Source: Vibrio owensii CAIM 1854 = LMG 25443 (GTDB lineage Bacteria > Pseudomonadota > Gammaproteobacteria > Enterobacterales > Vibrionaceae). Taken from it: a DNA stretch of 64,000 bases. Location: NCBI RefSeq assembly GCF_000817815.1, contig NZ_JPRD01000042.1, positions 1 through 64,000 of the forward strand, given 5' to 3'. Below, one piece after another: positions 9,082-18,017 of the stretch; the stretch's first letter is position 1, and every line of letters starts with the position of its first letter. Under the pieces are notes generated by a model, which was not told the origin of the DNA, made no database searches, and was given only the letters and a program-made list of their open reading frames with translations. The translations under genes and the position numbers were made by a program.

Positions 9082-9645
9082 ATGTACCATTTCCAAGGCG
9101 TCACATTAAGACGAGCCGTTCCGGAAGAAGCGAAAACGCTCTATAAGCTCATCACCGAGGATGAACGCTGGGCGCAATTCAATGGTCCTTACTTCCCTTA
9201 TCAAACACCGACATTAGAAGGCTTTCGTAACCACACCTTTCAACGCCTACTAAAAGGCAAAGACATGTTATTGATTGAGTTCGAAGGTAAGCCCGTTGGC
9301 TCAGTGAGTTGGTATTGGGAATGTGAGAGCACTCGCTGGCTTGAAGCTGGCATCGTCATTTACGATTCGAACTATTGGGATAAAGGGTTGGGCTTTTGTG
9401 CGCTAGTTCCATGGATTAGTCATATATTCGAAACCCAAGACATAGCACGAGTGGGTTTAACAACCTGGTCTGGTAACCCAAGAATGATGCGATGTGCAGA
9501 AAAGCTTGGCATGCAACAGGAAGCGCGGATTCGTAAAGTGCGTTACTACCAAGGCGAGTACTACGACTCCATCAAATACGGCGTATTAAGAGAAGAATGG
9601 CAAATGCTGCTCCAACGGCTCTATAGCCAAGAACAATTAGCGTAA
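9082..9645 (+). CDS. GNAT-family N-acetyltransferase (RimJ/RimL-like)
   Basis: A 187-residue acyl-CoA-dependent acetyltransferase of the RimJ/RimL/SpeG type. The N-terminal FQGVTLRRAVPEEAKTLYKLI, the central WLEAGIVIYDSNYWDKGLG in the position of the CoA-binding loop, and the late VGLTTWSGNPRMMRCAEKLGMQQEARIRK are characteristic. AAAAGGAG stands before the ATG. The acceptor (protein N-terminus, amino acid or polyamine) cannot be told. It follows the methyltransferase gene across the tandem repeat and is closed by a strong terminator. Confidence 0.85.
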   Translation: MYHFQGVTLRRAVPEEAKTLYKLITEDERWAQFNGPYFPYQTPTLEGFRNHTFQRLLKGKDMLLIEFEGKPVGSVSWYWECESTRWLEAGIVIYDSNYWDKGLGFCALVPWISHIFETQDIARVGLTTWSGNPRMMRCAEKLGMQQEARIRKVRYYQGEYYDSIKYGVLREEWQMLLQRLYSQEQLA

Positions 9646-9661
9646 ATCATCGTAGTTAATG

Positions 9662-9690
9662 AAAAGGCTTGGCAACGCGCCAAGCCTTTT
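9662..9690. terminator. Bidirectional terminator between convergent genes
   Basis: A 12-bp stem AAAAGGCTTGGC/GCCAAGCCTTTT with a short loop serves the GNAT gene (plus) and the ASCH gene (minus). Confidence 0.9.
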
Positions 9691-9698
9691 TCGTTGGG

Positions 9699-10172
9699 TT
9701 ACTTGGATATAGGGTAAACCACTCTAAAACGCTCAAGTACCAACAAACGTTGCTCATGCCAGTCGATGCCAAGCTCTTCACATTCCGCTTTAAAGAATTT
9801 AGTGTGTGCTTCTCTCCACCAAGTTAACGTGCGATCGCCTTCCCCTTCAGCTTGGGCAAATTCTTCACTCACGTCCGAATATCGGCAGGTACTGACGTCT
9901 GTGATTTGAATAATACAAACAGGTTCGCCGTCCCAATTGGTCACCACTTGTAAGTGCCCCACTTGAGGCATCACCTCTCCGTGTTCGCTGTACCAGAGCT
10001 CCATACTGCAAGAGGCCGTTTTCTGGCCGATTCTCACCAGCTCAGCACAAGTATTAGCGTTGTACTCGTCAGCACAATAATAATCAGCACTTACTGAGGG
10101 AATCGCTGCTTGCTCTTTTCCAGAGAGCGTATCCAAATATTGGTTGAGATAAGCTTGTGCTTTGGCGTCCAT
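9699..10172 (-). CDS. ASCH-domain protein
   Basis: A 157-residue soluble protein with the ASCH fold signature: a basic entry segment, then GHLQVVTNWDGEPVCIIQITDV (about residues 72-93), and the WWREAHTKFFKAECEELG helix with VLERFRVVYP near the end. ASCH proteins are PUA-related and are thought to bind RNA or act as small hydrolases; E. coli YqfB is an amidohydrolase on N4-acetylcytidine. This one is longer than YqfB and closer to the generic bacterial group. The substrate is unknown. Confidence 0.8.
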   Translation of the reverse strand: MDAKAQAYLNQYLDTLSGKEQAAIPSVSADYYCADEYNANTCAELVRIGQKTASCSMELWYSEHGEVMPQVGHLQVVTNWDGEPVCIIQITDVSTCRYSDVSEEFAQAEGEGDRTLTWWREAHTKFFKAECEELGIDWHEQRLLVLERFRVVYPISK

Positions 10173-10367
10173 ACATCTGTACCTTGGTTCTGCTTTTCCT
10201 TCGCTTTACTAGCCGGAAAGAGTATCCATTCATGATCAAAAGAACAAGATACGAGCCCATCAGAACGCTTTATAAAACAAGCATTTTTCATCTGTTTTTT
10301 GCTAAACCTTGTCTGTATTTGCTATGGTTTCAGAGATCCATCCATTCTCGACGCAAAAGGACGTTCT

Positions 10368-11225
10368 ATGCGCTTAATCATCGGCATCTTCTTCGCTGCT
10401 CTGCTCTCCTTTCCAACTCTTGCATCCGAAGAAAAGTATTCAGAATCCGACCTTTTGGATAGACCATTAATGGAGCGTTATATCCTTGATGAGTTGAAGT
10501 CGCTGCGTCAGGAGCAACAGGATTTAGAACGAAGAATGATTGTTGAAATCACCGACCGAGAGTTAACGGTGGCTGATAAATCTTTGAACTACGCTAACGT
10601 GACGGTTACCTACTTCTTCTACATCATTGCGGGTGTCGCTTCACTCATTGCTTTTGTTGGCTGGCAATCTCTGCGCGAGTTTAAGCACAACACCAAAGAG
10701 ATGGCAGACAAGCGATTAGAAAAGATCGCTCAGGAATATGAGAAAAAGTTCGTGGCGTTGGAGCGTGACTTGAAACGTAAAACCCGCATCATCAGCGAGA
10801 ACAACAAAGAGATTGAGAAGATCAACGAAATCCATAACTTATGGCTTCGTGCACAAAGCTCACAAACTCCGGAACAACGCATCGACATCTACGATGAAAT
10901 TTTGCTTGTTCGCCCTGGAGATTTAGAAGCGCTGACTTACAAAGCCGACGCCGCTATGGAGATCAAAGAGTACCACTGGGCACTGAGCTTATGTAACAGA
11001 GTTCTGGAAGTGGACGATACGAACGGTCCAGCCCTTTACCAACGTGCTTGTGCCTACTCTCGATTAGGGATTGAAGAGCAAGCGATTGAAGACTTAGAGC
11101 GTGCGATTGACACCAGCCCTTCCATTCGCGATCTGTTAGCGGAAGAACAAGATCTCGAACTGCTTCACGGCAATGAGCGCTTTGAACAGCTCTTAGCAAG
11201 CAGCACGCCTGAGTCTCAAGCATGA
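10368..11225 (+). CDS. Membrane-anchored TPR protein with coiled coil
   Basis: The ATG at 10368 is preferred over an upstream in-frame start because AAAGGA precedes it and it gives a clean signal peptide (MRLIIGIFFAALLSFPTLAS). The 285-residue protein then has a coiled coil in the periplasm (about 25-65), one transmembrane helix (VTVTYFFYIIAGVASLIAFVG, about 75-98) and a cytoplasmic coiled coil (about 100-160). Tetratricopeptide repeats follow (YHWALSLCNRVLEVDDTNGPALYQRACAYSRLGIEEQAIEDLERAI). It overlaps the next gene by four bases (ATGA), so the two are translationally coupled. A scaffold role for the partner membrane protein is inferred. Confidence 0.8.
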   Translation: MRLIIGIFFAALLSFPTLASEEKYSESDLLDRPLMERYILDELKSLRQEQQDLERRMIVEITDRELTVADKSLNYANVTVTYFFYIIAGVASLIAFVGWQSLREFKHNTKEMADKRLEKIAQEYEKKFVALERDLKRKTRIISENNKEIEKINEIHNLWLRAQSSQTPEQRIDIYDEILLVRPGDLEALTYKADAAMEIKEYHWALSLCNRVLEVDDTNGPALYQRACAYSRLGIEEQAIEDLERAIDTSPSIRDLLAEEQDLELLHGNERFEQLLASSTPESQA

Positions 11226-11617
11226 GCAGCCACTTTAACCTTGAAGATGCCAGCCAAGTTTTGGTTGGCGCTTTTGCTCTCGCCGTCCCAATTTCTTTCT
11301 CGGAAGAAGCGTGGCGCTTGGGTGAAAGCTTGCCGATGTTGAATTTGCTGATGCTATTCAGCTTGTCGGTGCTCTTCTTAGGTTTTTTTGCTTATCAAAG
11401 CGTATTTCAAAGCAACATAAAAACGCGCGTTGCCGTGTTCATCTTTCGTGTGGTAATTGCCTACTTCATCGCCGCTGTGGTGGTGGCTTTAGTGCTATTC
11501 TGCATCAACAAACTTCCTTTATTCACAGACCCACTAATCGCCCTCAAACGGGTGATTGTGATTACTATGCCTGCTTCAATGGGCGCGATTGTGGTGGATA
11601 GTTTCGATAAGGAATAA
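11222..11617 (+). CDS. DUF2391-type inner-membrane protein
   Basis: A 131-residue protein with three to four transmembrane segments, translationally coupled to the TPR protein by an ATGA overlap. The start EDASQVLVGAFALAVPISFSEEAW and the pattern of helices resemble the DUF2391/TIGR02587 family of integral membrane proteins, whose function is not established. The coupling suggests a two-subunit membrane complex. Confidence 0.75.
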   Translation: MSSHFNLEDASQVLVGAFALAVPISFSEEAWRLGESLPMLNLLMLFSLSVLFLGFFAYQSVFQSNIKTRVAVFIFRVVIAYFIAAVVVALVLFCINKLPLFTDPLIALKRVIVITMPASMGAIVVDSFDKE

Positions 11618-11632
11618 CCAGCTCAGCCGTTG

Positions 11633-12073
11633 TTATGACTCTTGTTCGTCGAGGGTCAGGTTCGAACCAGCATGATCTTTACCGAGCACATCTTCTGGGT
11701 TTCTTAATGCACAAGTTTCTAGTGAGAGACACCCGCAACCAATACAACCACCCAAATCGTTTTGTAGCGCTTTGAGCTTTTGAATCTTTTGTTCTAGCTG
11801 CTCATGCCAATGACTGGCCATGGTTTCCCATTGCTGCTTGTTTGGTGCTTGATGCTTAGGCAGCTCTTCTAATGCCACTTTGATCTCTTCTAACGACAAT
11901 CCAACTTGCTGCGCTGCTTTGATCACAGCCACACGGCGAAGCACGCTGCGATGGTAGCGACGTTGATTACCTTGATTTCTCCAGCTTGAAATCAATCCCT
12001 TCTGCTCATAAAAGTGCAGCGCTGATACCTTCACTCCAGAGCGCTTTGCCACCTCGCCTACGCTGATTTCCAT
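11633..12073 (-). CDS. soxR: Redox-sensitive MerR-family activator SoxR
   Basis: A 146-residue MerR-family regulator. The N-terminal winged helix (ISVGEVAKRSGVKVSALHFY) and dimerisation helix are followed by the [2Fe-2S] cluster loop CIGCGCLSLETC, the CxxCxCx5C signature of SoxR (residues about 117-128). Oxidation of the cluster by redox-cycling compounds or nitric oxide turns the protein into an activator by untwisting an over-long promoter spacer. It is divergent from an MFS transporter gene with a SoxR-type operator between them. No soxS is adjacent, so SoxR probably acts directly. Confidence 0.95.
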   Translation of the reverse strand: MEISVGEVAKRSGVKVSALHFYEQKGLISSWRNQGNQRRYHRSVLRRVAVIKAAQQVGLSLEEIKVALEELPKHQAPNKQQWETMASHWHEQLEQKIQKLKALQNDLGGCIGCGCLSLETCALRNPEDVLGKDHAGSNLTLDEQES

Positions 12074-12099
12074 TTCTGACCTCTTGTTTAAAAAAACGC

Positions 12100-12130
12100 T
12101 TTACCTCAAGTTTACTTGAGGTTCTAAAGT
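12100..12130 (+). promoter_or_regulatory. SoxR box in a MerR-type promoter for the MFS gene
   Basis: The 18-base perfect palindrome CCTCAAGTTTACTTGAGG (12104-12121) differs from the E. coli soxS operator core at one position as I recall it. It lies between a -35 TTTACC (12100-12105) and a -10 TAAAGT (12125-12130). The spacer is 19 bases, the over-long spacing typical of promoters activated by SoxR and other MerR proteins. Orientation points to the MFS gene at 12165. Confidence 0.9.
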
Positions 12131-12164
12131 TACACCACGTTAACAAATTAAGCAGATAAAAACG

Positions 12165-13364
12165 ATGAAAAATAAAACGCTGCCCTACTTGGCTGGGCGA
12201 TTCTTCGATAGTATTTCTTCCGGATTATTTATGATGGCACTGCCATGGGTAATGTTGGCTGAACCCGGAATGGGAACCTTTGTTGCTTTGGTCTCACTCT
12301 CTTGTACTGCGGTTTCTTTCTTGGCTACACCTTTCTTCTCCACTCTTATCGACCGCCATTCAAGAAAGCAGTTACTCGTGCTCAATCAATGGTTACAAGC
12401 TGGTATGGCGTTCATCATTTTTGTCGCGTACTGGTTTGAGCTTGGCTCACATTGGTTGTTAGCGTTTGCACAATTGGTCTACTGGGTATCCAGTAACTTC
12501 GCATGGACAACCAATAATGCTTTCACCCAAGAGAACTATCAACGCCATGAATACGCCAAAATTTCCGGTCAGCAAGAAATCGTGATGCAATCGACCACGC
12601 TGGGCGCTGGCGCGCTAGGTATCGTGTTGTTAGAGATGTGGGGAATGAGGGAATTTGCTTTGTTTGCTGCCTCCGCCTCTTCTATCGCCGCCCTTTTCTA
12701 TATGGCTACGCCGTACGTGCAACAAATCAGAGACTCTCACGCTGTTGCCTTTATGTCGCAGTTAAAAGAGAGTAAGCAAATCTTTGCTAAAGAGCCGACC
12801 TTTTACACTTTTATTTTGCTGTCCTGCCTGTCTTATCCCATTCTGACTTACCTAGGAAAATTGGTGCCTATTTGGTTCTCGGAGCAAGGTATCTCCGGTG
12901 ATTGGTACGCAGGGTTTAACATCAGCTTTGGCTTGGGTTCATTACTAACCGGACTTATCGTTACCAAGGTACTGAATCAGTTTGGTCACACCAGCATTAT
13001 TGTCGTATCGATGAGCGTGTTAGTAATTGCTTTAATTGGCATGAGCTTATCCGCACATCCACTGACCATTCTGATGTTTACTGCGCTCTTTGGCACATTT
13101 AACGCGTTGAATCGAATCGCAAGAATCAATTGGATGCACCACACTGTCTCTGTCCATCAACGAGGGCGAGTCGACGGCGGAATCAGCATGTTCGCCACTA
13201 CCGTGCAATCTTTAAGTTATGTTGTTATTGCGATGTTGAGCCACTATGGCTTGACCAAGTATGGCTTCATACTGGCGGCTGGCACCATGGCGATGGCAGT
13301 CTGTGTGATGTGGTATTTGAATCATAAAATGAATGGCGATGGTCAACTTGCCACAAGCCAATAA
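12165..13364 (+). CDS. MFS transporter, probable SoxR-activated exporter
   Basis: A 399-residue, roughly 12-helix major facilitator protein. Loop 2-3 holds a motif-A-like LIDRHSRKQLLVL, and the N-terminal LAGRFFDSISSGLFMMALPW resembles drug/macrolide exporters. Its promoter carries a SoxR box, so it is probably induced by redox-active compounds and may export them; this is inference from regulation. Known SoxR regulons outside the enterics often consist of transporters and oxidoreductases. A terminator shared with the convergent porin gene follows immediately. Confidence 0.88.
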   Translation: MKNKTLPYLAGRFFDSISSGLFMMALPWVMLAEPGMGTFVALVSLSCTAVSFLATPFFSTLIDRHSRKQLLVLNQWLQAGMAFIIFVAYWFELGSHWLLAFAQLVYWVSSNFAWTTNNAFTQENYQRHEYAKISGQQEIVMQSTTLGAGALGIVLLEMWGMREFALFAASASSIAALFYMATPYVQQIRDSHAVAFMSQLKESKQIFAKEPTFYTFILLSCLSYPILTYLGKLVPIWFSEQGISGDWYAGFNISFGLGSLLTGLIVTKVLNQFGHTSIIVVSMSVLVIALIGMSLSAHPLTILMFTALFGTFNALNRIARINWMHHTVSVHQRGRVDGGISMFATTVQSLSYVVIAMLSHYGLTKYGFILAAGTMAMAVCVMWYLNHKMNGDGQLATSQ

Positions 13365-13365
13365 C

Positions 13366-13392
13366 AAAAAGCCCAGCAATCGCTGGGCTTTT
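13366..13392. terminator. Bidirectional terminator, MFS gene / porin gene
   Basis: GCCCAGC/GCTGGGC stem with a 4-base loop, flanked by A5 and T4, between convergent stops at 13364 and 13411. Confidence 0.9.
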
Positions 13393-13410
13393 GGCTTCCA
13401 AAGGGAGGAA

Positions 13411-14529
13411 TTAGAATTCGTAGTATAGGCGAACACGCGCACCGAAATCGTCTTCTTCAGCAAAGGCAGTTGCATCCGATTGCTGCGTCAGCTTGTTGTC
13501 GACCATAGTGTAGTAAGTACCTAGTAGGATTGAGAAATCCTGAACTTCTAGCACATCACGGAATGCGTAAGAAGCGTACCAAGTTGATACGTTTACGTCA
13601 CCTTCCGCCCAAGAAGAAAACTCTTTGTTTTCGAATTCGTTCGTTGAGTAGATGTAGCCAAGACCTAGGTTATTCCACAATGCGTTCACACCTGCCGACA
13701 TGTTGTTCTCGTCTACTGCATCTAGGTAAGAAACACTTGCGTTCACAGACCAATCACCGCTTGTCCAGTTACCTGTTAAGCCGTAACCCGTACGATCTGA
13801 GATGTCCACGCCATCGGCAACAATAGCGTCAGAAACTAGGTTAGTCTCCATCGATGCTGCGACTGTGAAATCACCCATTTGGTAAGCAACGACAGGGCGT
13901 AGTAGGAATGCATCTTTGCTTTCTGTGATTTCTTTACCGTGGTAATAACCACCAACGCCGCCATCAAATAAGTTAGAACGGTCACCCAACATCGCACCAA
14001 CTTCTACGTAAAGGTTGCCGAATGTTTGGTTGTACATGATCTGACCATCAGAACCACGACCGCGCGCTTCTTTCATTTGGTAAGAGTATGCCGCACCGTC
14101 TGCATATAGGTCATTCGCCGTATCACCTGAATACTCAAGGAATACGTCTAGGCCCACAGGGAACATATCATAAGCTTCGAAACGACCCGCTTTAATCGCC
14201 CAACCGTCTTTCTTACCAAATTCAAAGTACGCGTCATCCAGTGCGATGTTGCCTGTGCTCTCAAAAAGAGGCTGTGCTTTTACACCCACATAGTGACCGT
14301 TGCTGGTGTACTTTTCACCCGCAAACTCGATAAGTACGCGGCCGTCTTGGTTGAACTCGCTGTCGTCATTGGCGTTTGATTCACGATCTTCAAAGTTGAA
14401 GTTTAGCTCTACGTTACCGCCAACCGAGAAGTTACCTTCTTCGTTGTCAACGATGCTGATACCTGCGTTTGCAGTCATTGCTGTTGATACTAAAACAGCC
14501 GCTAGCGAAAGCTTAAAAGTGTTGTTCAT
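13411..14529 (-). CDS. Outer-membrane (carbohydrate-type) porin
   Basis: I place the start at 14529, giving a signal peptide (MNNTFKLSLAAVLVSTAMTA, cleavage after NA near residue 21); an upstream in-frame start would bury it. The 372-residue product has alternating amphipathic strands rich in Gly, Asn and Asp (FSVGGNVELNFNF, WSVNASVSYLDAV) and ends in an aromatic residue (RVRLYYEF), the usual beta-barrel assembly signal. Its position beside the GH32/PTS genes suggests a sugar porin, but a terminator at 14895-14920 separates them, so that link is inference. It has its own leader of more than 300 bases. Confidence 0.85.
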   Translation of the reverse strand: MNNTFKLSLAAVLVSTAMTANAGISIVDNEEGNFSVGGNVELNFNFEDRESNANDDSEFNQDGRVLIEFAGEKYTSNGHYVGVKAQPLFESTGNIALDDAYFEFGKKDGWAIKAGRFEAYDMFPVGLDVFLEYSGDTANDLYADGAAYSYQMKEARGRGSDGQIMYNQTFGNLYVEVGAMLGDRSNLFDGGVGGYYHGKEITESKDAFLLRPVVAYQMGDFTVAASMETNLVSDAIVADGVDISDRTGYGLTGNWTSGDWSVNASVSYLDAVDENNMSAGVNALWNNLGLGYIYSTNEFENKEFSSWAEGDVNVSTWYASYAFRDVLEVQDFSILLGTYYTMVDNKLTQQSDATAFAEEDDFGARVRLYYEF

Positions 14530-14894
14530 GTGAACCCCTATATTTGTATTTTTTAATAGTTTGCCCGCCTTAAAGGAGGGCTTATGTGTAGCTATGGACA
14601 AAAAAGAACTGCTAATTAACTGGCCGATCATTAACAGTGGACGGGGCTAATTCTTGATCAACAAAAACAGCAAAACAATATTGCTAAACCGTTTTTGCTA
14701 GACAAGATCACGATTTTAGATCTTTAGTTATTTACCTTTAATTACAGCAACTTAAATATAAAAATTTATAATTATCGGATTTTAAAGCAATTTTTTGAGT
14801 GAAATTGATAGAAATCAAACTCATTCATATGAGCATTGTAACATGACAGATATCACAAAATTTATGAATCAATTTCATTGCTAAATAGCAGGCA
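14530..14894. promoter_or_regulatory. Upstream region of the porin gene
   Basis: These 365 bases are very AT-rich and hold no gene. CATGA-CAGATA-TCACA near 14842-14857 is a half-conserved CRP-like site far from the porin start. Nothing else distinctive is seen. Confidence 0.3.
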
Positions 14895-14920
14895 CAAAAA
14901 AGGCCACCAAGTTGGTGGCC
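14895..14920 (-). terminator. Terminator of the EIIBC-GH32 operon
   Basis: GGCCACCAA/TTGGTGGCC with a 1-base centre (the stem will open to a small loop) and a long A run on the plus strand, a T tract for the minus-strand operon. Confidence 0.85.
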
Positions 14921-14939
14921 AAAAACCAATCCGAAACTG

Positions 14940-16367
14940 CTAGCAGTAAGAGATCGGGGACAAGTAATGCAGTGTTGCTTGAGCCTGTTTGAGCTCGATG
15001 TTGCACAGATCATCAATAAAGATCCGCGAGGTGAAAACCGTCTTACCACTGTCGGCAAAAATCTCGATGGCAGAGTTATCCACGAAGATACGAATGCGCT
15101 GTGCTTGTTCAAGTCGCTTGGCATAACGAACGGAACCAAACGCCTCGGCATGCAAATGAGAAACATGAGTTCGATCTAGGGTGAACTCATGTTGATCGCC
15201 GCTAAATACCATTCGCTCACCTCTCTGATTGGATAGAGTCAAAGAGAAAGCGCCATCAACATGAAGCTCGACCTCAAATGCTTGAGAATCCAACGAATGT
15301 GAACCGTCGACTTCAACAGAGTCTTTACGTAACGCTTCCAATTCTTGTAGTGGGCTTTGAATGAGGTAATCCCCTTCAATAGTCAAGACACGAGGTAGCG
15401 TCAGCATATGCGCCCAGCGGTTCTTATCGGTTGGGTATTCACTCTTCGAGTTGCCCAACCAACCAATCAGAATACGTCGCTGCTGATCATCGAGATAGGT
15501 TTGAGGAGCATAGAAATCAAAACCTTTATCCAACTCTCGATAACCCTGATTAGGAAAGACTTTGTTTTCGAAATCAATGCGCTCGCCCACCATGTACACC
15601 ACAGAGAAAACGTTCTTCAGGTCATATTTACTCTCTGAGCTTACGCCTTGAGGAGAGAAGATAAACACACCGTTTTCATCTTGTTCGTAATAGTTAGGGC
15701 ACTCCCACATATAACCAAAGTCAGCCAGCCCCACATCAATATTGCCTTGATAGTGGTAATCATCGATATCGGAACCGTGATAATAAGCAAGCTTGCCTTT
15801 TTCATCATGCCCTTGAGCACCTATCAGCATGTGGTAACCGTCGTCGCGAGTGACTAATACTGGATCACGGAATTCTTGCGTGTACGCATCAGAATTAAAC
15901 TCAACCACGACACCTTTTTTCTCGATCTTGCCTTGTTTATCCATCACCGCGAGTGCTTGTGTTGGCAAGCCTTTCCCCTCTTCATTCAGAAGGTTGGCGG
16001 TGTAAAACAAGTACAATTCGTCATTGTGAGGAACACCCACGCCCGTGTAACAACCGTGATGGTCGTAATCTTGGTCTGGATACATCGCAATGCCGCGATC
16101 GTTAAAGTTGACGAAATCTTTGGTCGATACGTGATACCAATGTTTCAAACCGTGCACGGGGCCTAGTGGAAACCACTGATAGAAAATATGATGCTCGCCA
16201 TTAAAGTAGCTCAGACCATTTGGGTCATTCACTAAACCATGATGCGGGGCAATGTGGTAGCTCGGATAAAACGGGTCTGTTTTCGTTTTATGCTTAATGT
16301 CTGCCAAATATTCCGCGCTCACCTCATCGATTCTCACAAATCGATTTTGGCGATTAGAAAAATCCAT
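14940..16367 (-). CDS. GH32 beta-fructosidase (sucrose-6-phosphate hydrolase type)
   Basis: The start at 16367 is preceded by GGAG and gives 475 residues. Family GH32 is shown by the nucleophile motif NDPNG (HHGLVNDPNGLSYFNGEHH, near residue 45), the RDP motif (EFRDPVLVT) and the acid-base motif WECPNY, in the expected order. A C-terminal beta-sandwich follows. There is no signal peptide, so it is cytoplasmic. With the PTS EIIBC gene 52 bases upstream it most likely cleaves a phosphorylated beta-fructoside such as sucrose-6-phosphate into glucose-6-phosphate and fructose. No fructokinase gene is in the cluster. Confidence 0.9.
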   Translation of the reverse strand: MDFSNRQNRFVRIDEVSAEYLADIKHKTKTDPFYPSYHIAPHHGLVNDPNGLSYFNGEHHIFYQWFPLGPVHGLKHWYHVSTKDFVNFNDRGIAMYPDQDYDHHGCYTGVGVPHNDELYLFYTANLLNEEGKGLPTQALAVMDKQGKIEKKGVVVEFNSDAYTQEFRDPVLVTRDDGYHMLIGAQGHDEKGKLAYYHGSDIDDYHYQGNIDVGLADFGYMWECPNYYEQDENGVFIFSPQGVSSESKYDLKNVFSVVYMVGERIDFENKVFPNQGYRELDKGFDFYAPQTYLDDQQRRILIGWLGNSKSEYPTDKNRWAHMLTLPRVLTIEGDYLIQSPLQELEALRKDSVEVDGSHSLDSQAFEVELHVDGAFSLTLSNQRGERMVFSGDQHEFTLDRTHVSHLHAEAFGSVRYAKRLEQAQRIRIFVDNSAIEIFADSGKTVFTSRIFIDDLCNIELKQAQATLHYLSPISYC

Positions 16368-16419
16368 AACGACTCCAAAAAGAGAAAGCACTCCCGCTAA
16401 ACAACGGGAGTGAAAAGAA

Positions 16420-17784
16420 TTACTTTGGTTCTTTGTAGAACAGTTTTGTTAGAGCGAACGCCGACACTGCGCCCACCAGCATGACAAGCATGTACATGCC
16501 TAGACCACCGCCGAGGTACAACAACATACCTGGTAGCATGGTTGCACCTGTACCCGCAGAGCCGATGCCGGCAATCGCACCAAGACAGCCACCAATCGCA
16601 CCACCGACACAGCCGTATAGGAAAGGCTTAACGCGAGGAAGCGTAATCGCAAACATGGCAGGCTCTGTGATACCAAATAGTGCAGGAAGCGCCGCACCAA
16701 ACATGCCAGAGCGTTTTACTTTGTCTGTTTGCATAGTCATGACCGCCATCGCCGCACCAAACTGGCCAGCAATCGCCGCTGTACCAAGTGGGTTGATGTA
16801 GTCGAAGCCTGTGTCTGTCACCATCGCAATCGTGATTGGAACGATAGTGTGGTGCATGCCAGTCACGGCCATAAATTGAATAGCACCACCGTAAATCAAA
16901 CCGCCGATACCGTAAGGAATTTGCAGGAAGTACAGCACCGCCTCAGTAATCAGTTTCTCAATACCAAGCAGAAGTGGGCCTACGAACACCAAGCCAGCAA
17001 TCAGAGACACCAACAAGGTAATGAAAGGTGTGAGAATTAAGTCCAACACTTCTGGAATGTGTTTGCGCGAAGTGCGCTCTACCATCGCCGCGAACCAACC
17101 CATAAATACCGCAGGAAGAATAGAGCTTTGCAGACCGGTAACTGCGATATCAAAGCCCATAAACGGAATGATCATGGCTTCTGCGTTGCCAAAGGCCACA
17201 TCCCACTTACTGGCTAATTGTGGCGCAACTAGCATCAGGCCGAGCACAATGCCGAGAACCGGGTTACCGCCAAACACGCGCATCGCTGACCAAGTCACCA
17301 AAACTGGGATAAAGATAAATGCCGTGTCGGTCAGAACTTGCGAAAGCGTGTTTAACTGTGGCGATAGCTCCATGCCAAAACCGTTGACGAGCAAACCACG
17401 TAAGCCCATCAAAAGACCCGTAGCAACCAGTGCTGGAATAATGGCAACAAAGATATCAGAGAAGGTACGCGTCACTGCTTGAAAGGTGCTGACTTTGTCT
17501 TTCTTCTCTTCGGTTTGTGGCGCTTCTTCAATCGCTTCATTGCCTTTCATAATGGCAAATACTTTACCCACAAAACCAGTACCCAAGATCACTTGGTGCT
17601 GTCCGTTTTGGAAGAAGTAACCGTGTCCCCCTTCTGTCGCGCTGAGTCCTTCCGCGTCTACTAGTCCATCGTCCTTGGCCACAACACGCAGTCGTGTTGC
17701 ACAGTGATTAAGTTGTGCGATGTTGCCCTCACCACCTAGCAAGGACATCACTTTACTCGCTACAACTTTCGCATCTCGCGCCAT
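16420..17784 (-). CDS. PTS EIIBC, sucrose/trehalose/beta-glucoside type
   Basis: The start at 17784 has GGAGA upstream and gives 454 residues. The N-terminal EIIB domain (about 1-80) carries the phosphorylated cysteine in NHCATRLRVV. The EIIC domain (about 105-450) follows with the usual hydrophobic helices and GMHHTIVPI and GITEPAMFAITLP signatures of the sucrose/trehalose group. There is no EIIA domain, so EIIA-Glc (Crr) probably supplies phosphate, as for other members. It is the first gene of an operon with the GH32 enzyme, which indicates sucrose or a related fructoside as substrate. Confidence 0.9.
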   Translation of the reverse strand: MARDAKVVASKVMSLLGGEGNIAQLNHCATRLRVVAKDDGLVDAEGLSATEGGHGYFFQNGQHQVILGTGFVGKVFAIMKGNEAIEEAPQTEEKKDKVSTFQAVTRTFSDIFVAIIPALVATGLLMGLRGLLVNGFGMELSPQLNTLSQVLTDTAFIFIPVLVTWSAMRVFGGNPVLGIVLGLMLVAPQLASKWDVAFGNAEAMIIPFMGFDIAVTGLQSSILPAVFMGWFAAMVERTSRKHIPEVLDLILTPFITLLVSLIAGLVFVGPLLLGIEKLITEAVLYFLQIPYGIGGLIYGGAIQFMAVTGMHHTIVPITIAMVTDTGFDYINPLGTAAIAGQFGAAMAVMTMQTDKVKRSGMFGAALPALFGITEPAMFAITLPRVKPFLYGCVGGAIGGCLGAIAGIGSAGTGATMLPGMLLYLGGGLGMYMLVMLVGAVSAFALTKLFYKEPK

Positions 17785-17955
17785 AATTTTTGTCTCCAAA
17801 GAGTGCAAAGAAATAACAACCTGTATTCAACTTGTATTTATCGTAATGCAGGTTAGATACAGGTTGTATTTTTCATTCTCGTTTTTTGTCACACGTCACA
17901 CTTGTTATTGATTCAAAATGCATGCAGTTGCTTAGTTATTAAACCTATAAATAAA
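17785..17955 (-). promoter_or_regulatory. Promoter/operator region of the EIIBC-GH32 operon
   Basis: Two inverted copies of CAACCTGTAT (17817-17826) and ATACAGGTTG (17857-17866) lie with centres exactly 40 bases apart. The second belongs to a 13-base palindrome ATACAGGTTGTAT (17857-17869). This resembles TGTAT/ATACA operators of GntR/HutC-type sugar repressors such as TreR. A minus-strand TGTGACGTGTGACAAA near 17888-17903 is a plausible, imperfect CRP site. The GntR gene upstream is the likely binder. Confidence 0.55.
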
Positions 17956-17984
17956 AAAATAGCCCACATCGGTGGGCTATTTTT
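17953..17984 (-). terminator. Terminator of the GntR regulator gene
   Basis: AAATAGCCCAC/GTGGGCTATTT around ATCG, with a T tract in the minus direction, separates the regulator from the EIIBC promoter. Confidence 0.85.
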
Positions 17985-18017
17985 CAATTCGTTCAATATT
18001 CGTTTAATTCAAGGTCT

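Noticed and set aside
10157..10462. 101-codon open frame on the plus strand over the TPR-protein start
   Set aside because: It overlaps the signal peptide region in another frame, has no ribosome site and is explained by the real start at 10368.
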